Positions 9,256-18,182 of a DNA stretch of 64,000 nt are shown here, one piece after another. The notes below the pieces were generated by a model. That model was given only the letters and a program-made list of their open reading frames with translations. It did not search any database and was not told the DNA's origin. The DNA lies in assembly GCF_041925275.1 (NCBI RefSeq), contig NZ_JBHEUZ010000015.1, forward strand, positions 65,617 through 129,616, read 5' to 3'. The position numbers and the translations under genes are program-made. Within the stretch, counting starts at the first letter, position 1; every line of letters begins with the position of its first letter. The DNA is from Parapedobacter pyrenivorans_A (lineage in GTDB: Bacteria > Bacteroidota > Bacteroidia > Sphingobacteriales > Sphingobacteriaceae).

Positions 9256-9551
9256 CAGTCAAACTTAGCTAAATTTATTTAGCTATCCGGTATCCTTGGC
9301 ACCGCTTTCGAATGGATGAAAAGGCAAGAGAATGCAGGGCCAAATGGGGAAGGGGCAAAAAAGAAAGGTTTCCAAACGGGGAGAGTGGAAACCTTCACAA
9401 ACCAATTATAAACCTAAATTATGAAGTCACAAACTTCGGGGTATTTTTCCAAACAACTGTACTGCACTCTCCTGCCTCGCAGGGTATGCACCGAAATGGC
9501 AAAGCGGGTCACTCTATTTTTCGTATCATTGTATGTGAAAATCGATGCATC

Positions 9552-9899
9552 ATGAAAATCAATTCGCCGTTGCCCAGGATAATGGGTGCCCTACTAATCA
9601 CTGCTACCATCACGTTCCACGCCTGTATGACGGTATCGTATGTGGGCGATCGCTACCAGCCGACGGAGCAAGTAGATGTATACTACGCCGAGAAAGATGT
9701 TAAAACCGAGTACCGGGTCATCGGCCATCTCTCCGAGAAAGTCAGTGGCCTGAAAGGCGAGGAGCGGGCGAAGCAGCAGATCATCGCCAAATGCCGTGAA
9801 GTGGGCGCCGATGGCGTCATCATCCTCGGCTTTGAATACGGCGGTTCCAAGGAAACCGAGGAATACCAGAAAGCCCAAGCGATTAAATACATCGAGTAA
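9552..9899 (+). CDS. Small lipoprotein, YbjQ/DUF4156-like flavour
   Basis: 115 residues from the ATG at 9552, chosen because it gives a lipoprotein signal (hydrophobic stretch ending TFHAC). The mature part has VDVYYAEKDVKTEYRVIGHL and CREVGADGVIILGFE, a pattern of short envelope-stress lipoproteins in which the second half forms a beta-alpha unit. The 240 codon-like bases upstream in the same frame look non-coding. Function unknown. Confidence 0.6.
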   Translation: MKINSPLPRIMGALLITATITFHACMTVSYVGDRYQPTEQVDVYYAEKDVKTEYRVIGHLSEKVSGLKGEERAKQQIIAKCREVGADGVIILGFEYGGSKETEEYQKAQAIKYIE

Positions 9900-9941
9900 A
9901 GCACCCCATTGCCGTGTCTTTGTTTCATATGGGGGCACTGT

Positions 9942-12674
9942 TCAAGGCGCGCTAGGGGGTGTCGCCAATACCTCATAAACCAGCTCTTTGCGACCAATGC
10001 GTCCGTCTTCGGCGATGGCTTCCACCACCACGATGGTTTTGCCGGTAGCATCCGAGTGGTAAAACGACGTGGTGCCAGCACCCTGTTGGTCGGTAGCCAA
10101 TTGATGGTCCCAATGAAGCAGTGTCCGCAAATCGGGGCGTCCGGCATCGCTTTCCGCAGCGCCCCCATGCGTGGTTACGGGAAAGGTGGTAACGGGCGAA
10201 TAGACCGGTATGGTAGCCTGCAACAGACCAACCGGTTGGCGCGCCGCATATACCCCCTGTCCGGCATGGGTGTAGATGGCTACCACGCTGCCCATGGCGG
10301 GAACCTCCAACGGCGACGCTTCGGGGTACGTTTCCCGGTATAGCGAACTGAAATTCTTGGCAAACCTGATCAGTTCCAAGCTCTTGACCTCGCTGGGCGG
10401 CATGCTGGGGATGATATCATAACTATGCCCCGGCACGGGTATGCCATCCACTACCACGAGCGTCGGCTCGTTGCCCACCACCGTTGCCCGGAGGTACCCG
10501 CCATTGTCTCCCACGCGCTGGATGCGGATATCTTCGGGAAAATTGAACAGCAGTATGCTGTACAGGCCATATGACCATTTTTCTTCCCTGTCCTGGATGG
10601 CCTTGCCCGGGATGATCACATCGGCTTTGCCATAGCGGTCTTGCACCTGCGGCTGTTGCGGGCTTAGGGCCTTGCGTACCACTTCCACTTCTTCCAACAG
10701 GATTTCGCCGGATGCCAGCTTATACGCCAACTCCCGCTGAGCCCGCGCCTGCCGCTGCTTGGCAACGTAGGCCACCGTGCTGTCTACCCGGGTAATCAGC
10801 CGGCGTTGGTCGAAATGGATTTCCGGCGGTGTGCGCTCGTCCAACGAAATCGTATAGTTCCGGTTTTTCCCCTTTTTGTTGGTGCTCTGGAGGAGGATGG
10901 CCAACGAATCAACATACGCTTCACCCAGGCCGAATGCAAACCGGCCGAGGCTGTCGGTCTCCTGCACATCCATGCCCGTGGTCTGGCCGAAGGTGAGCAG
11001 CGTTATCCCCACGCCATCGCGCCCTTTGGTCGAAAATACGCCGTACACCCGGCCGCTCACATAAGGCTCCGGTTCGTTCGGATAGCGAAATGCCCCCGCG
11101 AGTGGCACATCGTAGCGGTAGCCCGCTGCGTGTACGAGCAGCAACGCGTCCAGTTCGGCATACGGCGTTCCGGGCAGCAAGTAGTGGCCCGGTTCGTCCA
11201 CGCCCCGCAATTCCGAATCGAGCAGCAAGCGGCTTCGCAGGGTCTCCCGGCCCGCGTGCACACCGCCGAGCTGATCGCCATTCATCACCCGCACGGTATA
11301 CGCCGCCTGTACCGGCCGGCCGCCACCGTCGGATACGCGCAGGGATAACCCGGCTTTCGACCGCTGGTGATATCGGATGCTATCCATTGCTATGGCAACG
11401 TGGAGCCTGTTTTGGCTGGTATGGTTAAAGAACAGCCGCGAGGCCACGGGGCGCCGGTGGCCATCCAGCACCCGGAAGGCAATGATGCCCTCTGGCAAAT
11501 CGGTGGCGGGCAGGTCCACGGCAAGCAAGCCGTTTCTCGGCACCCCTTTGATGTTGTAGTACAGCGCACCCCGGCAGCTCACCTCCACCCGCAACGTGTC
11601 GTCCTCGCGGCCGCTTGTACGCACCGCCAGGTGGATGGCCGTATCGCGCGGTTCTACCGCCAGCACCAGCCCCGTATCGGCCACGGCCGGAAGCGGATAG
11701 TGCCGCAGCCCCTTGCCCGCCCCATCGAGCACGGCATGGTAGGTAAGCTGCGGGGCCGGTGTAAACACAAAGCTGCCTATGCCCAGGTGGTTCGTACGGA
11801 ACGGTGCCACCGTGTCGCCCCGGCTGTCTACGATGCTCCCTGAAACCGCGGCCCCACTCCCCATGCCATCGCGTATGCGGATGCCCACGCGGCTACGGAT
11901 ACCCTGCACGAGCTGTCCGCTTTCGGCAAAGAACCGGAGGTCGATGCTGTCGGGCCTGACCGAAACCGTGCGCGTGAACCGCATGCCGTGCTGTGTTTCG
12001 ATGGTGAGCGTGGCCAGTGCGGCACCGCTGGGTAGCGGATAGTCGAGCAGGTAGTTGCCGCCGCGCGCTTCCTTGATGCGCAGCGTATCGCGCCGCTGAT
12101 CGACGGTAAGGAATGCCGTGAGGTCTTTCTTGTGCGCGCTATCCAACATGGTGGGCATCAATTGTGCGTGCAACCAATGATCGCCGGGCGTCTTTTCGTG
12201 CAGCTCAAAGGCAGTGATGGGGGTCCGGTCGATTTCCGTGGAGGCAGCAAACAGGCGCACATAACAAGGGGCGATAAAATCCGTACCGAAGTTTTTGTTC
12301 CACTCCGTATACGCCCGGACCAGGTAGACTCCTTGGGAGATTGACTTATTGAGTTGGAAGCTACCCGCGCCCCTACCGGCCGTCAATTTGATCCGTTTCC
12401 GTTGTATAACACGCTCATCTGAAGCAATCAGTTCCACATGGAGCACACCCGAAAGGGTTGTTGGCCGCAGGCCCTGCGATGAAACCACGGCGGCGTCGAA
12501 CCATATGGTTTGGTCGGTGGTGTATACTTCCGCATCGGTTTGCAGGTATATTTTTTCCGCGTAGGCTGCGGCAGCTATCACCGGCATTTCCTGGGCACGC
12601 GTGCCACCGGGCGGTACCGCAGCCAGTACCACCATGATGAAAACTGCCGATCGGATAACGCTTACACAGCCCAT
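9942..12674 (-). CDS. Large secreted protein with MG2-like and TonB-plug-like domains
   Basis: 910 residues with signal peptide. The N-terminal part (EKIYLQTDAEVYTTDQTIWFDA, GVLHVELIASD) resembles the beta-sandwich repeats of macroglobulin MG2 type common in Bacteroidota. Near residues 720-810 a TonB plug-like segment appears (EPTLVVVDGIPVPG, VKSLELIRFAKN). There is no 22-strand barrel, so it is not a full receptor. The last gene of the minus-strand locus that begins with the ECF sigma factor. Probably an outer-membrane accessory or surface protein. Confidence 0.75.
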   Translation of the reverse strand: MGCVSVIRSAVFIMVVLAAVPPGGTRAQEMPVIAAAAYAEKIYLQTDAEVYTTDQTIWFDAAVVSSQGLRPTTLSGVLHVELIASDERVIQRKRIKLTAGRGAGSFQLNKSISQGVYLVRAYTEWNKNFGTDFIAPCYVRLFAASTEIDRTPITAFELHEKTPGDHWLHAQLMPTMLDSAHKKDLTAFLTVDQRRDTLRIKEARGGNYLLDYPLPSGAALATLTIETQHGMRFTRTVSVRPDSIDLRFFAESGQLVQGIRSRVGIRIRDGMGSGAAVSGSIVDSRGDTVAPFRTNHLGIGSFVFTPAPQLTYHAVLDGAGKGLRHYPLPAVADTGLVLAVEPRDTAIHLAVRTSGREDDTLRVEVSCRGALYYNIKGVPRNGLLAVDLPATDLPEGIIAFRVLDGHRRPVASRLFFNHTSQNRLHVAIAMDSIRYHQRSKAGLSLRVSDGGGRPVQAAYTVRVMNGDQLGGVHAGRETLRSRLLLDSELRGVDEPGHYLLPGTPYAELDALLLVHAAGYRYDVPLAGAFRYPNEPEPYVSGRVYGVFSTKGRDGVGITLLTFGQTTGMDVQETDSLGRFAFGLGEAYVDSLAILLQSTNKKGKNRNYTISLDERTPPEIHFDQRRLITRVDSTVAYVAKQRQARAQRELAYKLASGEILLEEVEVVRKALSPQQPQVQDRYGKADVIIPGKAIQDREEKWSYGLYSILLFNFPEDIRIQRVGDNGGYLRATVVGNEPTLVVVDGIPVPGHSYDIIPSMPPSEVKSLELIRFAKNFSSLYRETYPEASPLEVPAMGSVVAIYTHAGQGVYAARQPVGLLQATIPVYSPVTTFPVTTHGGAAESDAGRPDLRTLLHWDHQLATDQQGAGTTSFYHSDATGKTIVVVEAIAEDGRIGRKELVYEVLATPPSAP

Positions 12675-12818
12675 GACTACGCAAAGTAACGTATTTTCGG
12701 CTGGAGAACTCGCTTACCGGCGCCCAACGCGTTGACGCCCACCGTCTGCGCCATGCCTCCACCGGAGAAAAAGTTTGATATATGCTCGTTTTCTTCGTTG
12801 AACCAACCGTCAAAATTT

Positions 12819-15377
12819 TCAGTCGTCCAATTTAAGCGCTTCCTCCACACGGTCCAGGCAATCCTGTACGTGGATTTTTGTCATCACATCCGATATCGCT
12901 GGAATGGAAGCCTCCAATGCCGATTTCAAATTACGGAGCTGGTATTTGGCCAATGAGCGTATATCGGAATGGGCCAGGTCGTTGCCGTTGCGGACCACGC
13001 GGACGACTACGCCGCTGGGCACGCTGGCGGCTGTCGCTACCGGCTTGGGGCTGGCGAGCTCCGCCAATTTAGCGATATAGCTTTTCTGTAGGTTACGCCT
13101 GTAAACATCCGCTGCTTCTGTGCCATCCAAATCGCGCCAAACCATGGCGTGTACGTCTTTAAAATATTCCAATATGCCATAAGCCTCTTCGGGATCGCCG
13201 GCGGCCACCTCCGCCTCCACCAACCGCTGCAGCCTATCGGTGTCAAACAGGTTGTTTACCACGCGCAGTTGGTGGGCACCGACCGTAGAAAGGGGGCTTC
13301 CGCCGATGCGCTCATAGATTTCGGGCACAATGAGCCACTCCGGGGTGTGGAGCACCTGTGTCTCCAGGAAGGCCAGTGCTTCCTTCTGGATGGTCTTGGG
13401 CACCGCGCTGTACACGGCCCCCCGCTGCTCCACGGTTTTGGGCGTTTCGTACACCCCGCCGATATTCTTGATAACGTGGCCAATGTAGCGGCCGAACTGG
13501 GTGTTCACTTCCCTGTACAGCTCGGCGAGCCCGCTATACCCTTCATTTTCGGTTTCGGTCCATCCGGGCAGGTTTTCCACCACCCGTTTCAGGTTGCGTA
13601 TGCCATAGGTACTGGCCAGCATGGCATTGTCGCCCATATCTTCACTTTGGCTCCGCGGGTCGGAAGGATTCGATTCATGGCCGAACCACAGCCGCCGGTC
13701 CTTGTTCTTGTCGATCACCCATTTGTTGAGGTGTCCCTGTTCCGCATCGGCGTTTTCAAACTGGGGAAACAGACGATAGCCCCACTCGATGGCCCAGGTA
13801 TCGTAATCGCCTATCCGTGGGAATAATCCTTTTTCACTGATGTTGTCTTCGGGCTGGGCCACGTAGTTAAAGCGTGCATAGTCCATGATACTGGGCGTAT
13901 GTCCATGCGCTTCCACCCACTTCTTATCGCGCAACTTTTCCACGGGCGTGGAGCTGGACGAACCGAAGTTGTGGCGTAGCCCCAGTGTGTGCCCCACCTC
14001 ATGGCTAGACACGAAGCGGATAAGCTGCCCCATCAGTTCGTCGCTGAATGCCAGGCGCTGCGCCCCTTTGTCATTGGGTGCCGCTTGTATAAAATACCAG
14101 TTGCGCAGCAGCCGCATCACGTTGTGGTACCAGTTGATATGGCTTTCCATGATTTCGCCCGTACGGGGGTCGGCAATGCTGGGCCCGCTCGCATTCGGCA
14201 CGGACGATGCCTTGTAAACGATCGCCGAATACCGTGCATCATCCAGGCTCCAGGTGCTATCTTGCGCCTTGGTGGGTGCCTCCAGCGCATAGATCGCGTT
14301 TTTGAAGCCCGCTTTTTCAAACGCGGCCTGCCAGTCGTTCACACCTTGGATGAGGTAAGGCACCCATTTTTTGGGGGTTGCCGGGTCGATGTAAAACACG
14401 ATCGGCTTCACGGGTTCCACCAATTCGCCCCGGCGGTATGCCGCCCAGTCTTTCGGCACCAAGCGCCACCGCTTCACGAGGCGTACCTGCTCCACCCCTT
14501 GGGGGTCCTTGTCGAAATCGGTGTACCCCACGGTAAAATAACCCACCCGGTTGTCTGCATACCGCGGCTGCATGGGGTTTTCGGGCAATTTAACGATGGA
14601 CGTATTCAATTCAACCGTTGCCGTGCCGCCCTCGCTGCGGGCGTACGTTTTCACTGTCTTTATCTCGGTATTCATCGGATAGGTGGTTACCCCTTCCGTG
14701 TACGACTTGTCCGACTGGTAGCCGCCTAGCTTCAATGCCTTTTTGATATCGGCCGACCCGAAGAACAGCAAGTCGTTGTCGCCCTCTAAAAACTTGGTCA
14801 CATCGACGACGCTGCCCGTGCTATCGGGGCTGAACGCTGCGATATCGAACGAGGCGGCAATGGGCTGCAGGTTAGAGCGGGTCACCGCCTGGTACATCGA
14901 CTGGGTGCTGTCTTTGGAATACTCCGAGAACGACACCTTGCGGATAAACAATTTGTGTTTCGCTCCTTTTTCAAAGCGGATCACCGCCTGGTTCACGGGG
15001 TCGCCGGCGTAACCGCTCATGCCCGAGCGCATGTTGGCGCCGGCTTTCGCCAAGCGGGTAACGAGCAACATATCCCTGCCCAGCACGCTATCGCCCACCT
15101 CGAAGAAATATTTATCGTCCAATTCATGTACGTAGATCAGTCCCTTTTGCGACTTCGCTTCGGGCTTGATGACTTCCGCATAGGGTTTGGGGCCCTTGGC
15201 TTCCGGCTTTTTCTTCTTGGCCGAGTCGGCCGCGGCGGTATCCGCCCGGATGGTGTCTACACGGCTTTTTACGGTATCGGTCTGTCCGAAACCCTGTACG
15301 GGAGACAACATACTGCAATAAAAGACAAAAACGGCCAAGGCAAAGCCTAGTGATGATACGGTTAATTTAAGATTCAT
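12819..15377 (-). CDS. Secreted zinc metalloprotease, DUF5117/DUF5118 type
   Basis: 852 residues from the ATG at 15377, which gives a signal peptide (MNLKLTVSSLGFALAVFVF). The catalytic motif HEVGHTLGLRHN is near residue 456. The large N-terminal domain (residues about 50-330) and the region after the metal site match the conserved Bacteroidota family annotated as zinc-dependent metalloproteases with DUF5117 and DUF5118. The start upstream at 15476 would overlap the phosphoesterase and lose the leader. Its place in a SusCD operon suggests processing of the imported substrate. Confidence 0.88.
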   Translation of the reverse strand: MNLKLTVSSLGFALAVFVFYCSMLSPVQGFGQTDTVKSRVDTIRADTAAADSAKKKKPEAKGPKPYAEVIKPEAKSQKGLIYVHELDDKYFFEVGDSVLGRDMLLVTRLAKAGANMRSGMSGYAGDPVNQAVIRFEKGAKHKLFIRKVSFSEYSKDSTQSMYQAVTRSNLQPIAASFDIAAFSPDSTGSVVDVTKFLEGDNDLLFFGSADIKKALKLGGYQSDKSYTEGVTTYPMNTEIKTVKTYARSEGGTATVELNTSIVKLPENPMQPRYADNRVGYFTVGYTDFDKDPQGVEQVRLVKRWRLVPKDWAAYRRGELVEPVKPIVFYIDPATPKKWVPYLIQGVNDWQAAFEKAGFKNAIYALEAPTKAQDSTWSLDDARYSAIVYKASSVPNASGPSIADPRTGEIMESHINWYHNVMRLLRNWYFIQAAPNDKGAQRLAFSDELMGQLIRFVSSHEVGHTLGLRHNFGSSSSTPVEKLRDKKWVEAHGHTPSIMDYARFNYVAQPEDNISEKGLFPRIGDYDTWAIEWGYRLFPQFENADAEQGHLNKWVIDKNKDRRLWFGHESNPSDPRSQSEDMGDNAMLASTYGIRNLKRVVENLPGWTETENEGYSGLAELYREVNTQFGRYIGHVIKNIGGVYETPKTVEQRGAVYSAVPKTIQKEALAFLETQVLHTPEWLIVPEIYERIGGSPLSTVGAHQLRVVNNLFDTDRLQRLVEAEVAAGDPEEAYGILEYFKDVHAMVWRDLDGTEAADVYRRNLQKSYIAKLAELASPKPVATAASVPSGVVVRVVRNGNDLAHSDIRSLAKYQLRNLKSALEASIPAISDVMTKIHVQDCLDRVEEALKLDD

Positions 15378-15469
15378 GTTTAGTGGTGCATTGATTAAAC
15401 GTTGGTGAAGGTAGTAAATATTCGGTGTCTTCCTCAAATTTCCACCACTTTTTGCAGGGAGTGGCCGTT

Positions 15470-16378
15470 TCACCAATCAAACTCGCGGGAAGTCATCCTG
15501 CCCGAGCCCGCAATTACCAGCTTACCTTCCGAAATCGTGAGGATGCCATACGCGTTGCCATCCTCCGTTTCCACCATCCCTTCCAGCGTAATGCAGGGAA
15601 GGGATCCTCCGTGCATGGCAAACGCACCCTTGTGGTTGTGCCCCGAAATAACGGCCTTCACCTGTTTATACTTGGAAAGCAGGGCCAGCAGTTCGCGGTT
15701 ATTGAGGGCCTCATGGCCATTGTCTTCGGGCAACAAGGGGTGATGCGTAAACACCAATACCTGTTGCCCTCGTTCCTGTGCCTGTTTCAACTGCTTTCTT
15801 AACCACGTTAGCTGCGTTTTTCCCACCCCACCGTTCCATGGCTGCGCCTTGCCGCGGCCCTGTTTTTCGAATGCCTCCGCCAACCGCCGGTAGGCTTTCC
15901 CCTTGGCGGTATGGGGTGCGGTCGCATAGGCAGACAACTCGTTGGTGTTTAAAAATACGAACCGCCAGCCTGCGGTATCCACCGCATAATACGGCGCTGG
16001 CATCCGGAAGGCCCTGTACAGATCGTCGGGATGCTCCACTTTTTCGAAGTCGTGGTTTCCCAGCAGGTTATGCACGGGGCGTTCGAGCCTGTCCAGCTCA
16101 TCCAGTACCGCCGGGAGGTCCTTGGGGCCTTCGTCTACCAGATCGCCCAGCACCACTGTAAAGTCTACGCGCTGCTCGTTCAATGCCGTTACACTTTCCG
16201 CCAATTTGGGTATCGATTCCCTATAAAAGCGTGTACCGCGGCTATCTTTGTCGGCGTATTGGATATCGGCAATGAGGCCGATACGCAGCGGCTGTTTCCC
16301 CATTTCCTGTGCTTGCAAAAAGCAAGCACAGGAAAGGAACACCAACAGCGAGGTTATTTTATTCAGTAGGGTTACCAT
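15470..16378 (-). CDS. Secreted metallophosphoesterase, ADP-ribose/CDP-alcohol diphosphatase-like
   Basis: 302 residues with signal peptide. All calcineurin-like metal motifs are present: DIQYAD, VLGDLVDEG, LLGNHDF, THHPL and SGHNHKG. The segment ADIQYADKDSRGTRFYRESI resembles the start of the manganese-dependent ADP-ribose/CDP-alcohol diphosphatase family (ADPRM) more than generic phosphatases. The ATG overlaps the stop of the SusD gene by 7 bp, indicating coupling and a shared substrate, probably a phosphorylated or nucleotide-linked alcohol. Substrate is inference. Confidence 0.85.
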   Translation of the reverse strand: MVTLLNKITSLLVFLSCACFLQAQEMGKQPLRIGLIADIQYADKDSRGTRFYRESIPKLAESVTALNEQRVDFTVVLGDLVDEGPKDLPAVLDELDRLERPVHNLLGNHDFEKVEHPDDLYRAFRMPAPYYAVDTAGWRFVFLNTNELSAYATAPHTAKGKAYRRLAEAFEKQGRGKAQPWNGGVGKTQLTWLRKQLKQAQERGQQVLVFTHHPLLPEDNGHEALNNRELLALLSKYKQVKAVISGHNHKGAFAMHGGSLPCITLEGMVETEDGNAYGILTISEGKLVIAGSGRMTSREFDW

Positions 16379-18132
16379 CCTGGATTGGGTGTTAAGTTAG
16401 GGTTCAACGTTATTTCATTTGTAGGTATGCATTCGAGGTAGTCGCGCCCCTCATCAAAGCCGTACCCATTGGGCAGCTGGCCAACGAAGGGATCCAGAAA
16501 GCCATCGCCATCCAGTTTATAATTGATCGTTTGGCCGTCCCACTCGGTCGCGTCAAAGGGGTATCCTTTGGGGCGTTTTCCTTTCAGCAGCTTATGGGCT
16601 GCCCAGCGTCTAAGGTCGTCGTACCGGAAACCTTCGGCCCCAAGTTCGACCGCCCGCTCCCGCCGTATTTCATACAGTTCGTCGGAGAGCGGATAGCCAT
16701 AATCTGCATACCTGCTCCGGTTGGGGTCGGGCTGTATCGCCACATCCGGCATTCCTGCCCGTTTGCGCAGGAGATTGAGCGATTTGGCATAGTCTACGGG
16801 TTCCCCGAGTTCGGCCTTGGCTTCCGCGTAGTTCAATAGTGCCTCCGCATAGCGGAAGATAACGGCTCCGGTTTCGTCGCTGGAACTCCACGAAACGCCT
16901 CCCCCGGCCAGCGGAGCGGCGGGGTCGTTCCCTTTCCGTATCTGGAAGCCCGTGTTGTTGAGCGTTTGGCCGGACTCATCCAGGTTTGGTTTCGAAAACA
17001 CACCGCGCCCGAATCCGTTGTCCCACATCACCGCTCCCGGCGTCCAAACGGTCTGCGCAAACCGCGGATCGCATTCCTCTTTTACCTTGGTGAGGAATGC
17101 GTTGCCTTTCACCGCCTTCCCGGCAGCGAAGTAATCGTAGGGGCTGCCATCCCTCCGCAAGTAATGGTGCACCTGTTCAAGTGTCATGGCAATCCCGGCG
17201 GTACGGTCAGAAACGTATATCTGGAAGGAATGCGACTGGTTGAGATTTACGGAATAAGCCTTCCATAGCAGCACTTCATTGTTGGCCGATTGGTCTTTCA
17301 GAGAAAACAACCGGCAGTAGTCATTTTCCGGCTCGCCATTGGAATAGAGCGAGAGCCCGTACATCGGTTTCATCAACTCTTCCGCTGCCTCCACCGCCTG
17401 CCTCAGGTACTTGTTGGGGTCTGCCCCGGCCGTACCGAATGCCGTGCCACCGTGATATTTCTGCCAGGTGCCTTCATAAAGGGCTACCCTCGATTTTAAC
17501 AGCAAAGCCGTTTGCTTGGATAGCAGGTTGTTCCCACCTTCGGTTTCCTGCATGAGGTCGAGGTATTCGATGGCCTTGTCTAGGTGTGCCAAAATGGAAT
17601 CGACCACCACATTCCGCGGATCCCTCGGCTTATACAGGTCTTCCGAGTCCATTTGCAGCGAATAGGTAAACCAAGGCACATCGCCATAACTCCTTACCTT
17701 TTCAAAGTAAAACCATGCCTTGAAAAAATGTGCTTCGCCCACGTAGTGTTTGTATCGGTCAAACGGATCTGTGCATCGCCCGTAGTTTTCAAAGAATATA
17801 TTTACGTTCTGAATATCTGCCCATGTCCAATTGCCACCCGAAGCAATGGGCGATTGCGTACCGTTCCAAACCGTGCTTGGCGAAGCTTCGATCTGCACAT
17901 CCGATCCGCGGGTACCATCCCATCCGATCAAACCCAGGTAACTGCCCACCGTATTGAAAGCCGGGAAAGCCGTATAGAACTGGACCATGTAATTTTTCAA
18001 GTCGCTGGTTGTTTTCCAATACGTATCGTTTTCGATCTGTGTAAGCGGCGGCCGTTCTAAAAAGCCCTTCGTGCACGACACCGCTAGGAATAAAAGGCCG
18101 ATATGCCCTATTGTTATTGCGAACTTCTTCAT
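16372..18132 (-). CDS. SusD/RagB outer-membrane lipoprotein
   Basis: 586 residues. Lipoprotein signal ending LAVSC; N-terminal FLERPPLTQIENDTYWKT is the typical SusD opening, and the C-terminal region has EALLNYAEAKAELG, RRERAVELGAEGFRYDDLRRW, a hallmark of the RagB family. SusD proteins cap the SusC transporter and bind the nutrient on the cell surface. It follows its SusC by 50 bp. Confidence 0.95.
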   Translation of the reverse strand: MKKFAITIGHIGLLFLAVSCTKGFLERPPLTQIENDTYWKTTSDLKNYMVQFYTAFPAFNTVGSYLGLIGWDGTRGSDVQIEASPSTVWNGTQSPIASGGNWTWADIQNVNIFFENYGRCTDPFDRYKHYVGEAHFFKAWFYFEKVRSYGDVPWFTYSLQMDSEDLYKPRDPRNVVVDSILAHLDKAIEYLDLMQETEGGNNLLSKQTALLLKSRVALYEGTWQKYHGGTAFGTAGADPNKYLRQAVEAAEELMKPMYGLSLYSNGEPENDYCRLFSLKDQSANNEVLLWKAYSVNLNQSHSFQIYVSDRTAGIAMTLEQVHHYLRRDGSPYDYFAAGKAVKGNAFLTKVKEECDPRFAQTVWTPGAVMWDNGFGRGVFSKPNLDESGQTLNNTGFQIRKGNDPAAPLAGGGVSWSSSDETGAVIFRYAEALLNYAEAKAELGEPVDYAKSLNLLRKRAGMPDVAIQPDPNRSRYADYGYPLSDELYEIRRERAVELGAEGFRYDDLRRWAAHKLLKGKRPKGYPFDATEWDGQTINYKLDGDGFLDPFVGQLPNGYGFDEGRDYLECIPTNEITLNPNLTPNPGW

Positions 18133-18182
18133 TTTTATCTTATTTTAATTCGGTAGATCCACGTTAAAACCTATCTTCCCAG

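Noticed and set aside
12675..12818. Gap between the metalloprotease and the 910-residue protein as a separate promoter
   Set aside because: No TAnnTTTG element found on the minus strand; read-through from the operon is simpler.
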